Made by a program: the position numbers and the translations under genes. From contig CM076193.1 of NCBI GenBank assembly GCA_038277395.1, forward strand, positions 73,488,252 through 73,552,251: a stretch of 64,000 nucleotides of DNA. Reading direction: 5' to 3'. Below are positions 1 through 11,095 of the stretch, one piece after another. This stretch comes from Dryocosmus kuriphilus (lineage: Eukaryota > Arthropoda > Insecta > Hymenoptera > Cynipidae). The notes under the pieces are model-generated. The model searched no databases. It saw only the letters and a program-made list of their open reading frames with translations, and was not told the DNA's origin. Numbering within the stretch: the first letter of the stretch is position 1; each line of letters begins with the position of its first letter.

Positions 1-1
1 A

Positions 2-304
2 GTGGGAAGGAAGAATAAAGGTAAATCGAGTGTATATATAGTGAAAGTGAGAAGTGTGGAAGAAAAAGATAATATTATGAGAAAAAAGAAAGCTTCAAAG
101 GGGAGGGAAGAAAGGATAGAGAAGGATATGACGTGGAATGAAAGAAGAAGAAAGTGGATGATGAAACAGAGAGCATGGAGTGAAAGAATGAAAGGGAACA
201 CGGTATGGATAGGGAAAGATAGGATGTGGGTAAACGGTAATGTGTGGATATGGGATAAAACGAAAGAAAAATTGTGTGAAATGTATAGGGAGGGTACACG
301 GTGA
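2..304 (+). pseudogene. LINE ORF1-like C-terminal segment
   Basis: An open stretch of about 100 codons rich in Lys, Arg, Glu, Met and Trp. It includes a DMTWNERR motif, resembling the conserved block (acidic residue, L/M-T-W-x-E-R) found just before the endonuclease in this type of hymenopteran LINE. In that family the segment belongs to the nucleic-acid-binding first ORF. It is truncated by the window edge and ends in TGA at about 302. The link to the endonuclease 150 bp downstream is inferred from family order. Confidence 0.55.
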
Positions 305-454
305 CGAGGGGAAGAAACAGAGGCTAGTGGTGGAAGGGAGGAGATAATGGAAACAGTAGAGGGTGAAAGGAAAGAAGGAGGAGAAGGCGGAGTGACGGGG
401 TTCCCACAAAAATAAGGAGGGGGCGTAAAAAAGAAAGAAGGGAGAAAATGAGAA

Positions 455-1199
455 GTAGTAGTAGCGTTTTGGAATGTATCAGGGCTAATGAATAAAGATG
501 AAGGATTCTGTGAAGAGGTGAAGAAATGGGATATAGTGATGTTGAGTGAAACCTGTGTAGATGAGAAGGATTGCAGGAGGGTGAAGAGGAAGTTACCCAA
601 GGTATATATATGGAAGATGCAAGAGGCAAAGAAAGAGAAGGTAAAGGGAAGAAAGAAAGGGGGCATGGTGTCAGGAGTAAGGAATCAATTGGTAGGTGAA
701 TAGAGAATAAAAATGGGATTTGAGGAAACAGATGGAGTAATGACGAGAATGGTGAAGATAGGAAGAAGAAGGGTGAGGATAGTTTGCATTTACAGGAGAA
801 GGAGAGAAGAAGAATGTTGGAGTGTGCTCAGGAAATGGGTGGCGAAAAAGGATGATGAATTGGTTTTGATAGGAGGCGATCTGAATGCTTGGATAGGGGA
901 GCAGGGAGGAGAAATATGGGATGAAGAGAGTGAGACTTTCAGGAGAAAATCGAAACATAAACAGGTGGACCAGGAGGGTAGGACACTGCTGGAAATTCTG
1001 GGAGAAACAGGATGGTTCATTTGTAATGGGAACTCGGAGGGGGGATGAGGAAGGAGAGATTACATTTGCAGGAAAAGGAGAAACAGTAATAGCCTACATT
1101 CTGGTAGAGGAAAGGATAAGGAGGCTGTTGGAAAGAATGGAAGTGGGGAACGAAAGAGGGTCAGAACACTTCCCGGTAATTGCAACGTTGAAATGTTGA
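455..1199 (+). pseudogene. LINE apurinic endonuclease domain
   Basis: Begins with the typical N-terminal FWNVSGL segment at about 460 and continues with LSETCVDEKD (about 543), where the Glu is a catalytic metal ligand. Further on are GGDLNAW (about 871-892; the GDxNA motif) and GSEHFPV (about 1,156), the equivalent of the usual SDH catalytic triad end. The middle residue there is Glu rather than Asp, which probably weakens catalysis. The domain is spread over at least three frames, with stops near 703 and 1,048, so no full product can be made. In active elements this enzyme nicks target DNA to prime reverse transcription. Confidence 0.75.
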
Positions 1200-1633
1200 A
1201 ATGGGTGAAGAGAGGGAAGGAAGAAGGAGGGAGTGAGAAGGAAAGAAAGCAAAGATGGGCAAGTGGGGAGTTCATAAAAAATAAGAGAATACACGATAAG
1301 AATGGAAGAAGAGAATACTATGATTGAATAGAGGGAAGGTGTGGATGCTATGCTGTGTAAGGTAAAGGAAAGGGTAGAGAAGATAGTGGAAGAAATTAGG
1401 CCAAGTGAGGAGGAAAGAGGGAGAAAAGAGGATGGTGGGACCTGAAATGTGTAGAGAGTAAAGAACGTATGAAATTATCGTTAAAGAATTGGAGAAGAGG
1501 AGAGATAGATAGAAAGGAATATAATAAAAGAAGAAGGGAACACGAGAAATTACTAGATGTGAAAAGACAGGAGGAGAAGGTAAGCTACATGGAAAAGGTA
1601 GAGAAAGCAATAAAGGAAGGAAGAGAATAGGAG
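1200..1633 (+). pseudogene. LINE linker between endonuclease and reverse transcriptase
   Basis: About 430 bp of Lys/Glu/Arg-rich sequence joining the endonuclease and RT regions of the same LINE. The frame is broken repeatedly (for example stops near 1,197, 1,326 and 1,630). No catalytic motif is expected here; the segment is assigned by position and by the same strongly purine-biased coding strand. Confidence 0.5.
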
Positions 1634-2776
1634 GTGATCAATAGAGAGAGGTGTGGATGGAAAGGAATAAATGAAGAGATAAATATGAAGGAATGGACGG
1701 TATACTTCAAGAAATTTCTAGGAGGCGTGAATAGCAAAATGAAGGGGGAAGGCAGAAAGAGCAAGGAGGGAGAAATGGAAGAGGGGCATGAGGTGACCAG
1801 AGAGGAGGTGAATCAAGCAATTGAGAAGTTAAAAAGAAACAAGGCGACAGGAGAGGATGGGATGGAGAATGAAGCATTGAAATGTGGAGGAAGAAGGATT
1901 AGAGAAGAGATCTGGGAAGTATGTAGTAGAGTATGGAGAGGGAAAGGATGGCCCAAGGAGAGGAGAACAGGTTTGGTAGTTCCGTTATTAAAGAAAGGTA
2001 GGGGTAGAAATGTGGAAGATTATAGAGAAATCACCCTCATGCCAGTAACGTATAAAATTTACGCGGAGGTGGTTAGAAAATGATTAGAAGAACAGGTAGA
2101 AGAGATAGGAAGTATTCCACACAATCAAACAGGATTCAAGAAGGGGATGGGAACAGTGGATAACATTTTCGTTCTGAATTATCTAGTCAACGGAAACCTG
2201 GGACAGAAGAAAAGAAAGCTAGTTGACCTCTTCGTAGATTTTAAGGCAGCTTTCGACCCGGTGAACAGGAAAGTTTTATGGAAGGCAATGAAAGAAAGAA
2301 GGGTCGACGAAGAGTTGATTGAGAGGATAAAAGAGGTCTTTACGGAAACGAAGGCAAGGGTGAGGATCGTGGAACATAAAGGGGAGGAGTTATGGACAGG
2401 GAGGGGTCTCAGGCAAGGGTGCCCGCTAAGTCCATTGTTATTTAGCATAATGTTAGCAGACCTAGAAGAGAAAATGGAAAGGAATAGTAAAGGAGGTACA
2501 GTTCTAGGAAATAAAAGAATATACTTACTAGCGTACGCGGACGATGTGGTGCTTCTAGCATAGAATAAAAATGGGATGAGTTTCCTAATGAAAGGATTCG
2601 AAGAGTATGTGAGCGAGAAAGACTTGACAAATAATGTGACGAAGACAAAAATCGTATGTTTCAGAAAGAGAAAGAGTGAAGTAAAGTATGGATGGAAGAT
2701 AAATGGAGAAATGGTGGAAATGGTAAAGGAATTTTGTTATTTAGGGATTTTGGTTCGAAGCGGGAGGTATAAATGA
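1634..2776 (+). pseudogene. LINE reverse transcriptase domain
   Basis: RT palm motifs are readable in order: NKATGEDGMENEALK (about 1,840), FVDFKAAFD (about 2,230; first catalytic Asp), GLRQGCPLSPLLF (about 2,404) and AYADDVVLLA (about 2,533; catalytic Asp pair). The whole stretch stays in one frame and is cut by in-frame stops at 2,081-2,083 (TGA), 2,561-2,563 (TAG) and 2,774-2,776 (TGA), the first consistent with a CGA-to-TGA transition. So it decayed mainly by point mutation here, while the endonuclease part decayed by indels. The function in active relatives is target-primed reverse transcription. Confidence 0.85.
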
Positions 2777-3669
2777 TCTACATGTGAAAAAAAGGATGGA
2801 AAGTTCGAGTAAGGTGATGGGTCAAGTGTGGGGGATTGGAAAAAGAAGATTCAAAGAGGACTGGAAGATGAGATTATGGCTGTTTGACTCGCTGGTATGG
2901 TCAGTGATGTGTTATGGAGTGGAAATATGGGGTTGGAAGGAGTACAAGAAGGTATAAAACATTCAAGAAAGATTTCTGATGGGTTATGGGAATAAGCTGG
3001 AACTGCCCAGGTTATATGTTGAGAGAAGAGACAGGGAGAGAGAAATTGGTGATAAGGCAGAGAAAAAGGGTCTGGAATTTCGAAGAGAAACTTAAGAGTG
3101 GCAAGGGTAGCAAAATAGCACAAGTGTGCCGACAGGAATTAATAAATAGAGAGAGGAGAGGTAACGCGGGACATTCAAAATGGGAGGAAGAGAGATGGCA
3201 AGTGAGAAGGGAATGGAGAATGTGTGACGAGGGGAGGGAGTGACAGGAAATTGAAGGGAAAATGAGTAAGAAGCAGGAAGAGAAGAGGTAGGAAAAGATT
3301 ATAGGTTCAAAATATAATAAATGGTATAAATTCGTCAAGATGGAAGGGGTCCCGGAATATTTATGGAAATTGAAAAAGGAGTGCAGGTGGGCCAGAATGA
3401 TACGTTTCAGAATGGGTGAAGGCATGAATGAATCTAAATATTGGATGAGTGAAGAAATGGAAATGTGCAGGGTATATAGGTATGAAAGGGAATCATGGGA
3501 GCACGTGTTGGAGATGTCCACAAGCGAAGAGGAAGGGGCAAAGAGCGTGGTAGATAAAGTTAGGTGGATACTGAGCGGTTGTGGACAAGGGCAAAACTTT
3601 GTGAAGAGCTTAGAAAAGAAAAGGGAAGAGAGGATGTATGTGGGAGGAGAAAACCAAAATCGAGATTGA
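2777..3669 (+). pseudogene. LINE C-terminal region with Cys/His-type motif
   Basis: Continuation of the LINE after the RT. The stretch at 3,340-3,669 is open for 109 codons in another frame and contains CRVYRYERESWEHVLEM. This resembles the C-terminal CxxC...WEHxLExC zinc-binding segment seen in hymenopteran LINEs, but the second Cys is replaced by Tyr and the last by Ser. The 2,777-3,339 part is frameshifted. This segment is thought to bind template RNA in related elements; here it is nonfunctional. Confidence 0.6.
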
Positions 3670-3770
3670 AATATGTAAAAGGAAAATTAGTGTTGCGTGA
3701 CTTGGTAAAGCTTGAAGAATAATGGTAAGAGGAAACGGAAGCGCTGGAAGATCTCGCGCACTTGTTAGTT

Positions 3771-4266
3771 AGCAAAGTTTTCCCAAGACGTAACACTAAA
3801 AATGAACTTGTTTAACTTGAAAGTTTTATTGTAGATCTCTTAAGATTTATTGATCATAATGAATGTTTTAAAATATTTTTTGAAAATTTGCATTATTTAA
3901 AAAGTTATAAACAAATGAATTTGTATGTCCCTTTATTTTCTAATGGCGATTTCTCAATAAATAATAAGTAAAAGTTCATGATATTTACATGATAGGACTG
4001 AAACTAAATCACAATTTAGATGAAATGAACTTTTCATAAAAATTTTCAATATTATTTATAAATAATAAAATTGTTAATAAACAAATAAAAATTTAACCCA
4101 CTTCTCGTATAGTTAGAAAAAATTTTTTTTTACAGTATTATAGTGTAAGCTGTATAGAACATTTTCCTGCAAAAAAATTTTAGTACATTTCATTAAAAAA
4201 AAGGTTACGAATGTTTATGTGCGGACAGATTAGGCGGGAAATGCTCTGCCGCACGAGGCACTCGAG
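3771..4266 (+). repeat. Left terminal inverted repeat of the nested transposon
   Basis: Matches the reverse complement of 6,800-7,289 almost throughout, including the inner block GCGGACAGATTAGGCGGGAA. Mostly A+T-rich except this inner edge. The two arms diverge by scattered substitutions. Confidence 0.85.
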
Positions 4267-4388
4267 CGGGTTCACGCGCTTGGCTACCCCGAGCTGCATG
4301 TTAAAAATTAATAAGTTTACATATAGATTTTATGAAAGACTTAAATATCAAGATTAAATAATGAAGTATATTTAATAATTTTTCTACA

Positions 4389-6482
4389 TTATTCACAGAC
4401 ATTTTGAACACTTTTTAAATCGTTCGAAAAAATCTGGCACTTCAAACTTTTTGTATCGGATGGCTGGTAACAGTGATATTGACGGGTCCCTTTTAATGTT
4501 TTTGCGTTGGTAAAGCGTGATTCTAATTTCTTTTTGTGCTCCTCGTACTCAACCGATGAAGAAAAATCAAAATGGATTTTGTGAAAATACTCTTGTGCCC
4601 ATTCAAACAGTTTTCTCGTGTTGGTGATTTGGGTATTCTGTAAACTGGCTCGGTATGCATTTCTTTTAACACACCCACCAATCCCATCGCAAGCTCCCTT
4701 TCCGTGCGCTGTTGCAAAAAAATGCCATTCTCCTTTGACACAAAAATTTTCTTCACGGTGCAATAAATTTATAAAATTATATTTATTTTTATATTGGGAG
4801 CCAGCTCCGTCAAATAAATAGTAAAGTTTTTTCACGTTTTGGACACCGAAATTATTTTTTAAAAATGTGATCATTTTTTAATTGCATAAGTGGACTCCTG
4901 TGGTATCGTGATTGATATATTCAGAAATAACCATTAAATTTATGTGCTGGAGAACGTTGTTTTTTTTGTAATATATAACGTAAACATGAAGAGATGCTTG
5001 ATCTTTTGACCAGTGCTGTGATTGAATAGCATCTTGCACATGAAATGAGTTATTCTCCGAGAAATGAAGAGTTATAACAAATTCGCCATCTCCAAGTGAA
5101 TTTTTTAATGTTTCTAAATACTCTGCCTGCGACTTAGCGATGAAATCATGTTTTAAAACAGCTAACAAATCTTCAGCAAGATTTTGTGTAAAAATTTGTA
5201 CACTTTCAATTTGTGTGAGTAATTGACATCTATATACAAAAAGATGAATTTTAGATAATTATATATAATAATCAGGAAAAAAGTAAGCCATGTATAGATT
5301 ATAAGAAAGTACCTGTCAGTTGTGAGCCATTGATTAAATGTAATATTGTCTATCTTGTATTTTTTCAAGGTTGCTTCTGAATCTTGAAGAGCCTTTTTTG
5401 TTCCGGAACAGTTTTTACAATTTCCCAAAGAGCAGTCTGCAGTTTGATTTGGACAAGGATATCAATGAAAAATTCTCGGTAGCTTGTTTTAAAATCAAAT
5501 TTTTCACGAGCAAATGTCTGTTTGAGACCATTAAACTTAAGGCGAAGATTGCCATGTATTTTGCAAACGCAAACGTTATGCGAAGACCAGCTAAAATACA
5601 TTGTGGCGGCCTCAAAGCTTTAAACAATGATAAAGAAATTTTTTCTTCCGGAAATCTATTTAAAAAATTTATATGTAGATCGTGAAGATTTCCCAACAAT
5701 AACCGTTTCTGAAAAAAAAAATTAAATTGAAGCTCAAACATGTTTTATCCCTAAAGGTATCATTCTCATTTCTTTTTCGTTTTTCATTTTCGTTTAATTT
5801 ATTGAAGATCTAGCATGTAAATTATTATCGAATTTACTTTAAACACATGTGACGTGCGTGCTCTTGTTTATTATTTATTAAATTATTTTAACAATATCAA
5901 TATGTACGAACGGATTTCGAGTAGCTTAAAAGAACAATTTACGATTTTTTATTTGCATACCTATTCGTGTTGACGTTGTCCATCAATGACAATAGATTTA
6001 AAGTCTTTCGCTCCTGGCATTACTCTACTTACATCGTCTCGAAGGAAAAATTGTTTAACCTTTTCAATAATACCTATACTCAGTGCCCGATATTTTTTTT
6101 TATCCGGATTAGTGCAATACCCCTTTTCATTTTTTAACTTTCTAGCAGTAAGTAGCATATGCTTACTCACGCGAAATTCTTTAACTGACTTACGTATCGA
6201 CAACTTGAAGGGAATCGTTGTAAGCAACACTATTTTTTCTTGCCGAGTCGATGCACGAGATAACGCTACTTTAAATTCACTGATCCACTTTTCAAAATTT
6301 TTATCATTAATAGATATATTAATTACTTCATTTTCAGTTTCTGATAAATTCAACTCTTTTTTTTCTGCTGGTGATGCCATTATAAATCTTTCTATAGAAG
6401 CTGCAAGTTTTCTTTTTTTTACTTGATCATCTACAGTCGGGCACACATATTCTTCGTCCTCGTGTGAAGTTACTTTCTCCAT
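4389..6482 (-). pseudogene. Transposase of the long-TIR element (HGKG family), spliced, decayed
   Basis: Read on the minus strand. An N-terminal block (6,482-5,961) contains FFLRDDVSRVMPGAKDF. A middle block (about 5,710-5,300) contains ILAG, a CVCKIH cysteine/histidine cluster and ITFNQWLTTDR. A C-terminal block (about 5,228-4,389) contains SENNSFHVQDAIQ, YYLFDGAGSQYKNKY and HFFATAHGKGACDGIGG. Introns are suggested by donors after TTDR (GTACTT) and after the first block (GTATGC). I recall this motif series from uncharacterised, probably transposon-derived proteins of insects and cnidarians, and do not assign a superfamily. Breaks: TAG where the first block should end in a CAG-like codon, a frameshift after ILAG, and a stop near 4,878. 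Confidence 0.7.
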
Positions 6483-6799
6483 TTCTTCATCTAATTCTTC
6501 TACATTTTTTTCTCTAATTTCCTTTTTTTCTTCCTTTTCGAAACTTTTGAACCGAATTAATCTTAGTTCCGATAAAGCTTTACCTCACACGCAGCGCAAA
6601 TGTACAATCCGAATAAACCGGTGAAATTTGCATTACATTTGTTCGACAAAAGCGTTAAATTTTTTCTATAACAATTATAACAATTATTATTATAACAGTT
6701 ATGTCCGGCGTCATGATGAAAACAAAGACGAACTGACAACCTTCTACTAACGTGTTATTGTTAGCCGTTCAAAAACAAAAAACTATCGCAATAATGCTG

Positions 6800-7289
6800 T
6801 CGAGCGCCTCACGCGGCAGAGCATTTCCCGCCTAATCTGTCCGCACATAAACATTCGTAACTTTTTTTAAATGAAATGTACTAAAATTTTTTTTCAGGAA
6901 AACGTTCTATACAGCTTACACAATAATACGGTAAACATTTTTTTTACCTATACGAGAAGTGGGTTAAATTTTTATTTGTTTATTAACAATTTCATTATTT
7001 ATAAATAATATTGAAAATTTTTATGAAAAGTTCATTTCATCTCAATTATGATTTAGTTCCAGTCCTATCATGTAAATGTCATGAACTTTTACTCAATATT
7101 TATTGAGAAATCGCCATTAGAAAATAAAGGGACATACAAATTCATTTGTTTATAACTTTTTAAATAATGCAAATTTTCAAAGAATATTTTAAGACATTCA
7201 TTATGATCAATAAATCTTCAGAGATCTACAATAAAACGTTCAAGTTAAACAAGTTCATTTTTAGTGTTCCGACTTGGGAAAACTTTACT
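6800..7289 (-). repeat. Right terminal inverted repeat of the nested transposon
   Basis: Inverted partner of the repeat starting at 3,771. The inner border lies near GAGGCGCTCG (minus strand, about 6,801-6,810), beyond which similarity to the left arm stops. Confidence 0.85.
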
Positions 7290-7480
7290 CAGTATTAGAT
7301 AATAGATAGTAAGAGAGTATTTAAGAATTTAAGGACTTGTACACAATGAAGCGATAATAGGTTAAGATAAGTATAAGGCATAGTGGTTAAGTGAAATTGT
7401 AAAGGATGTAAAGGAAACGGAGCCCTCAAACCCGTAAGGGAGAGTAATAAACGAATCAGAATACCATTCTCTAAGGGATT
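7290..7480 (+). mobile_element. LINE 3' tail, displaced by the nested transposon
   Basis: Sequence such as GGAGCCCTCAAACCCGTAAG (about 7,419) followed by GGGAGAGTAATAAACGAA resembles the 3' untranslated end I recall for the LINE type at 1-3,770. It has the same strand and purine bias. With the body at 1-3,770 it brackets the DNA transposon. Identification by recall of the family 3' end, not by alignment. Confidence 0.6.
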
Positions 7481-7559
7481 CAATTGATCCACAAAGTGCT
7501 TCATGTAAGCATTCATAAATTGGGAGATGGTTCCTTCTTGTAGATGCTCAGACCGAGTA

Positions 7560-8514
7560 CGAGGCACGTCCAGAAAGTAAGTGTACTGGTACTCTCACAG
7601 CTGTAGGGAATACTTTTTCGACATGTTGGCAACACTGCCGCGTAGCCTGACCCCTCCCGTTCAAAACGAGACCAATCCGAGGTTAGTGTGTTGAAAACTC
7701 TTGACACAGTAGCATCTCTCGCGAAAAATGTCGATCGTATCTCCCGCCAAGTGCAAAATTCGCGCCGTCATTCGCGTCGTCATTTGGAGCACTACGAACG
7801 CGAAGGTGATGATCTTCTCTAATCTATTGTTACTGGAGACGAAACTTGGGTTGCCCACTACACGCCTGAAACGAAGAGGCAGTCCCAAAAATGGCGCCAA
7901 ACCTTGTCACCCTCCGCCAAGGAATTCAAAACCACAATTTCAGCCAAAAAAATCATGGCATCCGTGTTTTGGGACCATAAAGGCATAATTTTGATTGAAT
8001 ATCTGCCTCACGGGGAGAGCTTCAACGCGGCAAGATACTGTGAGATGCTGAAAAATTGAAAAGGGCGATTCAGAATAAAAGGAGGGACATGCTGACGAAG
8101 GGAGTCTGCCTGCTGCATGACAATGCCAAACCTCACACGGCCAATGCCACGAAGCAACTCCTGGACTCTTTTGGATGGGACGTTTTAAACCACCCCCCGT
8201 AATCCCCTGACCAGGCCCCTTCAGATTTCCATCTCTTCACTTCCCTGAAGGTGCACATGGGTGGAAACAAGTTTTCAACGGACGAGGAGGTGAAGGGGGA
8301 GGTGGAGAAGTGGGCGAAAGAGTTGGCGGGAGACTTCTTCGAGGCAGGCATCAAAAAATTGATCCCGCGGCTCATCACTTGCATCGAGAGGGATGGTGAC
8401 TATGTCGAAAAATAACTTACATATGTACAAGTGTAACCAACTATGTTTTTGTTTTGATAAGTTTTTTTTTAAGCCTACATAAATTGAGTACACTTACTTT
8501 CTGGACGTGCCTCG
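7560..8514 (+). mobile_element. mariner transposon, internally deleted, intact termini
   Basis: Perfect-looking inverted termini of about 28 bp (CGAGGCACGTCCAGAAAGTA at 7,560 and its reverse complement ending at 8,514) are flanked by TA at 7,558-7,559 and 8,515-8,516, the expected mariner target duplication. Total length is 955 bp against about 1.3 kb for complete mariners, so roughly 350 bp of the N-terminal coding part is missing. Confidence 0.92.
7700..8415 (+). pseudogene. mariner transposase remnant (D,D34D type)
   Basis: From about 7,832 one frame reads VTGDETWVAHYTPETKRQS (first catalytic Asp), then KIMASVFWDHKGI, then LLHDNAKPHTA at about 8,110 (second Asp), and HPP-stop-SPDQAPSDFHLF at about 8,190 (third Asp). 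It ends with a YVEK-type C-terminus near 8,413. There is a stop after the MLKN segment near 8,058 and a TAA between HPP and SPD. The DNA-binding N-terminus is deleted. The ends may still be mobilisable by another copy, but this gene cannot supply transposase. Confidence 0.88.
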
Positions 8515-8574
8515 TAGAAGAGGATACTTGAACCGAAGTTTAGGAGGTAATTCATTGAAAATACATTGCGTTGG

Positions 8575-8850
8575 CTAAAATGACTTCTTTGCACTGTTGC
8601 AAAGTGGATCATCATCCGTAGAGAAGTTCAACGTCATAAAGTGAGAATCAGAGTTTTCTTTTTGTAACCTCTTATACAACAATCCATCGTAGACATCCCT
8701 GACTTCGCCGGACTTATTTTCACGCACAGTTAGATCGCGAATACTCTTTAGTAATGCAGCTTTTATTTCTTCATCCTGTACAAGTACCCCCAGCTGGTAT
8801 TTCAAGTCTATATCAATTACGTAATTTGATGATTGCGTTGTCAATTAGTA
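8575..8850 (-). pseudogene. Fragment of a transposase-like protein
   Basis: On the minus strand about 89 codons are open. The C-terminal part (YDGLLYKRLQ, then MTLNFSTDDDPLCNSAKKS) resembles the segment with YDG..Y and a TLNTDG-like stretch that I recall from abundant insect transposase-like proteins. Here the NTDG equivalent reads STDD. No neighbouring part of the gene is seen. The call rests on motif recall only. Confidence 0.35.
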
Positions 8851-8892
8851 TTTTAATTCACACGTGCAAATAACGTTATATTTCTTTCATTC

Positions 8893-9240
8893 TCATCTCA
8901 ATGAGAAGATATTAGTTTTATGTGAAAACTGACTTTAGCGGATTTCATGAAATCTCGACGTTTCATGACCCCTTGAATCCAAAAAAACATATTTTACGTT
9001 GGTGTCTGTCTGTCGTTGTTGTCGTTGTTGTCGTTGTCGTCGCTGTCGTTGTCGTCATAGCCTGTTTCCACGATAACTTTCGAAGGACTAATCTGATTGG
9101 ATTGTGCTTTGGCACACTTCTTTAGGGCGTAAAAAGTAAGGACGAGTTCGTTAACCAGCGGTTTTTGACCAGTGCTTATAGCTTTATCTATCGAAAACGG
9201 TTTTCACAAAATCAAAAGATCAATTTTCCGGCTAGAGGAT
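8893..9240 (+). repeat. Tc1-like non-autonomous repeat, copy 1 (fragment)
   Basis: Shares a block with the repeats at 53,175 (same strand) and 30,867-32,167 (opposite strand): the GAGAAG(G)TATTAG start, the GCGGATTTCATGAAATCTC block, a degenerate GTC/GTT trinucleotide run (9,006-9,055) and CGATAACTTTCGAAGGACTA. Similarity stops near 9,240 in the middle of the family consensus, so this copy is truncated. Confidence 0.8.
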
Positions 9241-10184
9241 TGTTCTCTGCGGAAGTCAAGTTTATTTCCACATCCAATAAACTGCTGGCAGAATTCAAAG
9301 CACTTGTCGATTCTTTTATTTTTGCATCGTCCATGTGATTCGCTGATGAGTTGGAACCTGTACATAGAAATAATAAAGGAATTTAGAGCTGGGATAAATA
9401 TTACCTTTAATGTTTGTTTAAATCCATTGATAAAAATGACAAGAACTTCAAATATTAGATTGACACGAAAATGGTAACTGGATAAAGACCAATCTGTATA
9501 AATTTTGGTTTTAACGGTTTAAAGTAATTTAGAACATTATAAAGAAATGTTAGAAATATATATACATATAAACATTTATGGCTCACCATATTATTATATA
9601 TCTATATAATAGGTCCAAACACTTTTCCTTCTATAGGGTAACAACCCCCCCCCCCCCCATTTGGTAACGTGCTTCTCTTTTTTAAATTCTTCTTACCACT
9701 TTAAAACGTGTGCCCTTTATAGGCATTTGAAATTTAACATAGGCTTTTAAATGGAAAAATAACACTTTTCAGATAAATGACAAATAAAAACTTATTATTA
9801 ACTTTTTATGAATTAATTTTCAAACATTTTTAAGAAATAATAGGCGAATAATTTTCATCCATTAAATTTTGATTTTGAGCCTCGGAAATGCCAAAAAAAT
9901 GCAATGAAACGGTTTTGCGTAAAATTCGGGCTAAAGACGGTATTTTTTTAAACTTCTGTAAATGTTTCACTCATCTGTCTCTTTTAGTCTCTCCCATTCT
10001 ATCCCAATTTATGTCTCGTCTATCCAAGTCTATCTATCTTGTTTAATCTCTCTGCCAAATTCACTCATCTCTATTTCCTTCAATCTCTCCTATTCTATCC
10101 CAGCCTATCTCTTATCTATCTACCTCTATCTTTTTCAATCTCTCGTCAATAAATGTAAAAAAAAAAACAGTTTTATGGAAAACT
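9241..10184. other. Intergenic, with poly-C tract and CTCT/TATC-rich run
   Basis: No coding signal. It holds a 14-C tract at about 9,645 followed by ATTTGGTAACGTG, and a pyrimidine-rich degenerate TCTCTCCTATC run at 9,962-10,145 related in composition to the array at 18 kb. Confidence 0.5.
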
Positions 10185-10602
10185 CGTACTGGGTAAGTAA
10201 AAAGTTTTGCAATATTTGTACTCTAATTTTAAATTGTTAAAACTCAATTATTAATTGTTTTTCTCTGTTAATCATGAAAAGTTATGATTTTTAAAGATGA
10301 ATGGTACAATAAGTTAATTTCAAGAATAAAACTGCTTTTTATGGAAGTTTCTTCATTGTTTAAACAATTATAAACGTAGATTGATAAAACAATTGAAAAA
10401 TGTTTTTTTAAATGTTACTCTTAAAATTCATTAATTTTATAATTAATTTAAGAAAATAATAACTATTGTACCTCGAAAAATTGGACATCTGAAAAATCAT
10501 AACTTTTCATGATTAATAGAGAAAAAAAAATTAATAATTGTTTAAACCATTCAGAATTAGTTTTAAAATATGTCAAAACTTTTTGCCTACCCAACCTAGG
10601 GA
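10185..10602. mobile_element. Foldback/MITE-like element
   Basis: The left arm (from about 10,188, GGGTAAGTAAAAAGTTTTGC, through TTAATCATGAAAAGTTATGA at 10,270) is inverted at the right (CATAACTTTTCATGATTAAT at about 10,497 through GCAAAAAGTTTTGACATATT on the minus strand to about 10,600). Arms are about 120 bp around a loop of about 190 bp. No coding potential and no clear target duplication. Confidence 0.7.
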
Positions 10603-11082
10603 TACGTCTTAAAATGTCAAAAAATGACATGTATATATTGGGTGGTCCAAAAATGTATTAATAAGAAAGTTTGTTTGGCTTTAAAAGGCAACGATCCGAC
10701 CCCCCGCCCTTTCCCCGATTTTTTTAGGTTCCCCAAAAAAGAAAATTCCTATTTAGAATTATGAGAATAACAACTGGATAAAGAATATTAATAAGTTATT
10801 TTCTTATCCTACCACAAATACGAAAAAATGTTTTATTTCCCTTGATATGTACATGTATGTATACGATACATTCATGCTGGGATACCAGTCCCGAGCAGTC
10901 CCCTCAACGGGAATTCAATTGTATTTCTAATTTTATAAAGTCTTTAAAATTTCAATATGGACATTTTTCGACATTTTGGAATATCAAAAAAAGAAAATAT
11001 TGGAGTAATGGAGCTCTTGAAAGTCATTAATTATGTACTTGCACTGGAAATTAGACGTATATATGTTCTATATATAGACTTA
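10603..11082. other. A+T-rich spacer
   Basis: No convincing gene. Includes a short C-rich patch (about 10,697-10,715) and otherwise unstructured A+T-rich DNA. Confidence 0.4.
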
Positions 11083-11095
11083 TTATAATAAAGTA

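Larger units (their letters stand above)
1..3770 (+). mobile_element. APE-type non-LTR retrotransposon (LINE), degenerate
   Basis: The purine-rich coding strand carries, in order, an ORF1-like basic segment, an apurinic endonuclease, a reverse transcriptase and a C-terminal Cys/His segment. All are on the plus strand and broken by stops and frameshifts. The 5' end lies outside the window. The 3' end does not stop at 3,770: a DNA transposon (3,771-7,289) interrupts it, and LINE-like 3' untranslated sequence resumes at about 7,290. The architecture matches a LINE I recall as widespread in ants and parasitoid wasps; I do not assign a clade. It is dead as an autonomous element. Confidence 0.85.
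3771..7289 (-). mobile_element. DNA transposon with ~490-bp terminal inverted repeats, nested in LINE
   Basis: The left end (AGCAAAGTTTTCCCAAG, from 3,771) and the right end (reverse complement ending at 7,289) are inverted copies. The similarity runs inward to about 4,266 on the left and 6,800 on the right, giving terminal repeats of about 490 bp, only mildly diverged. Between them lies a spliced transposase gene on the minus strand. LINE sequence flanks both sides, so this element inserted into the LINE. I could not fix the target-site duplication by eye. Confidence 0.85.
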
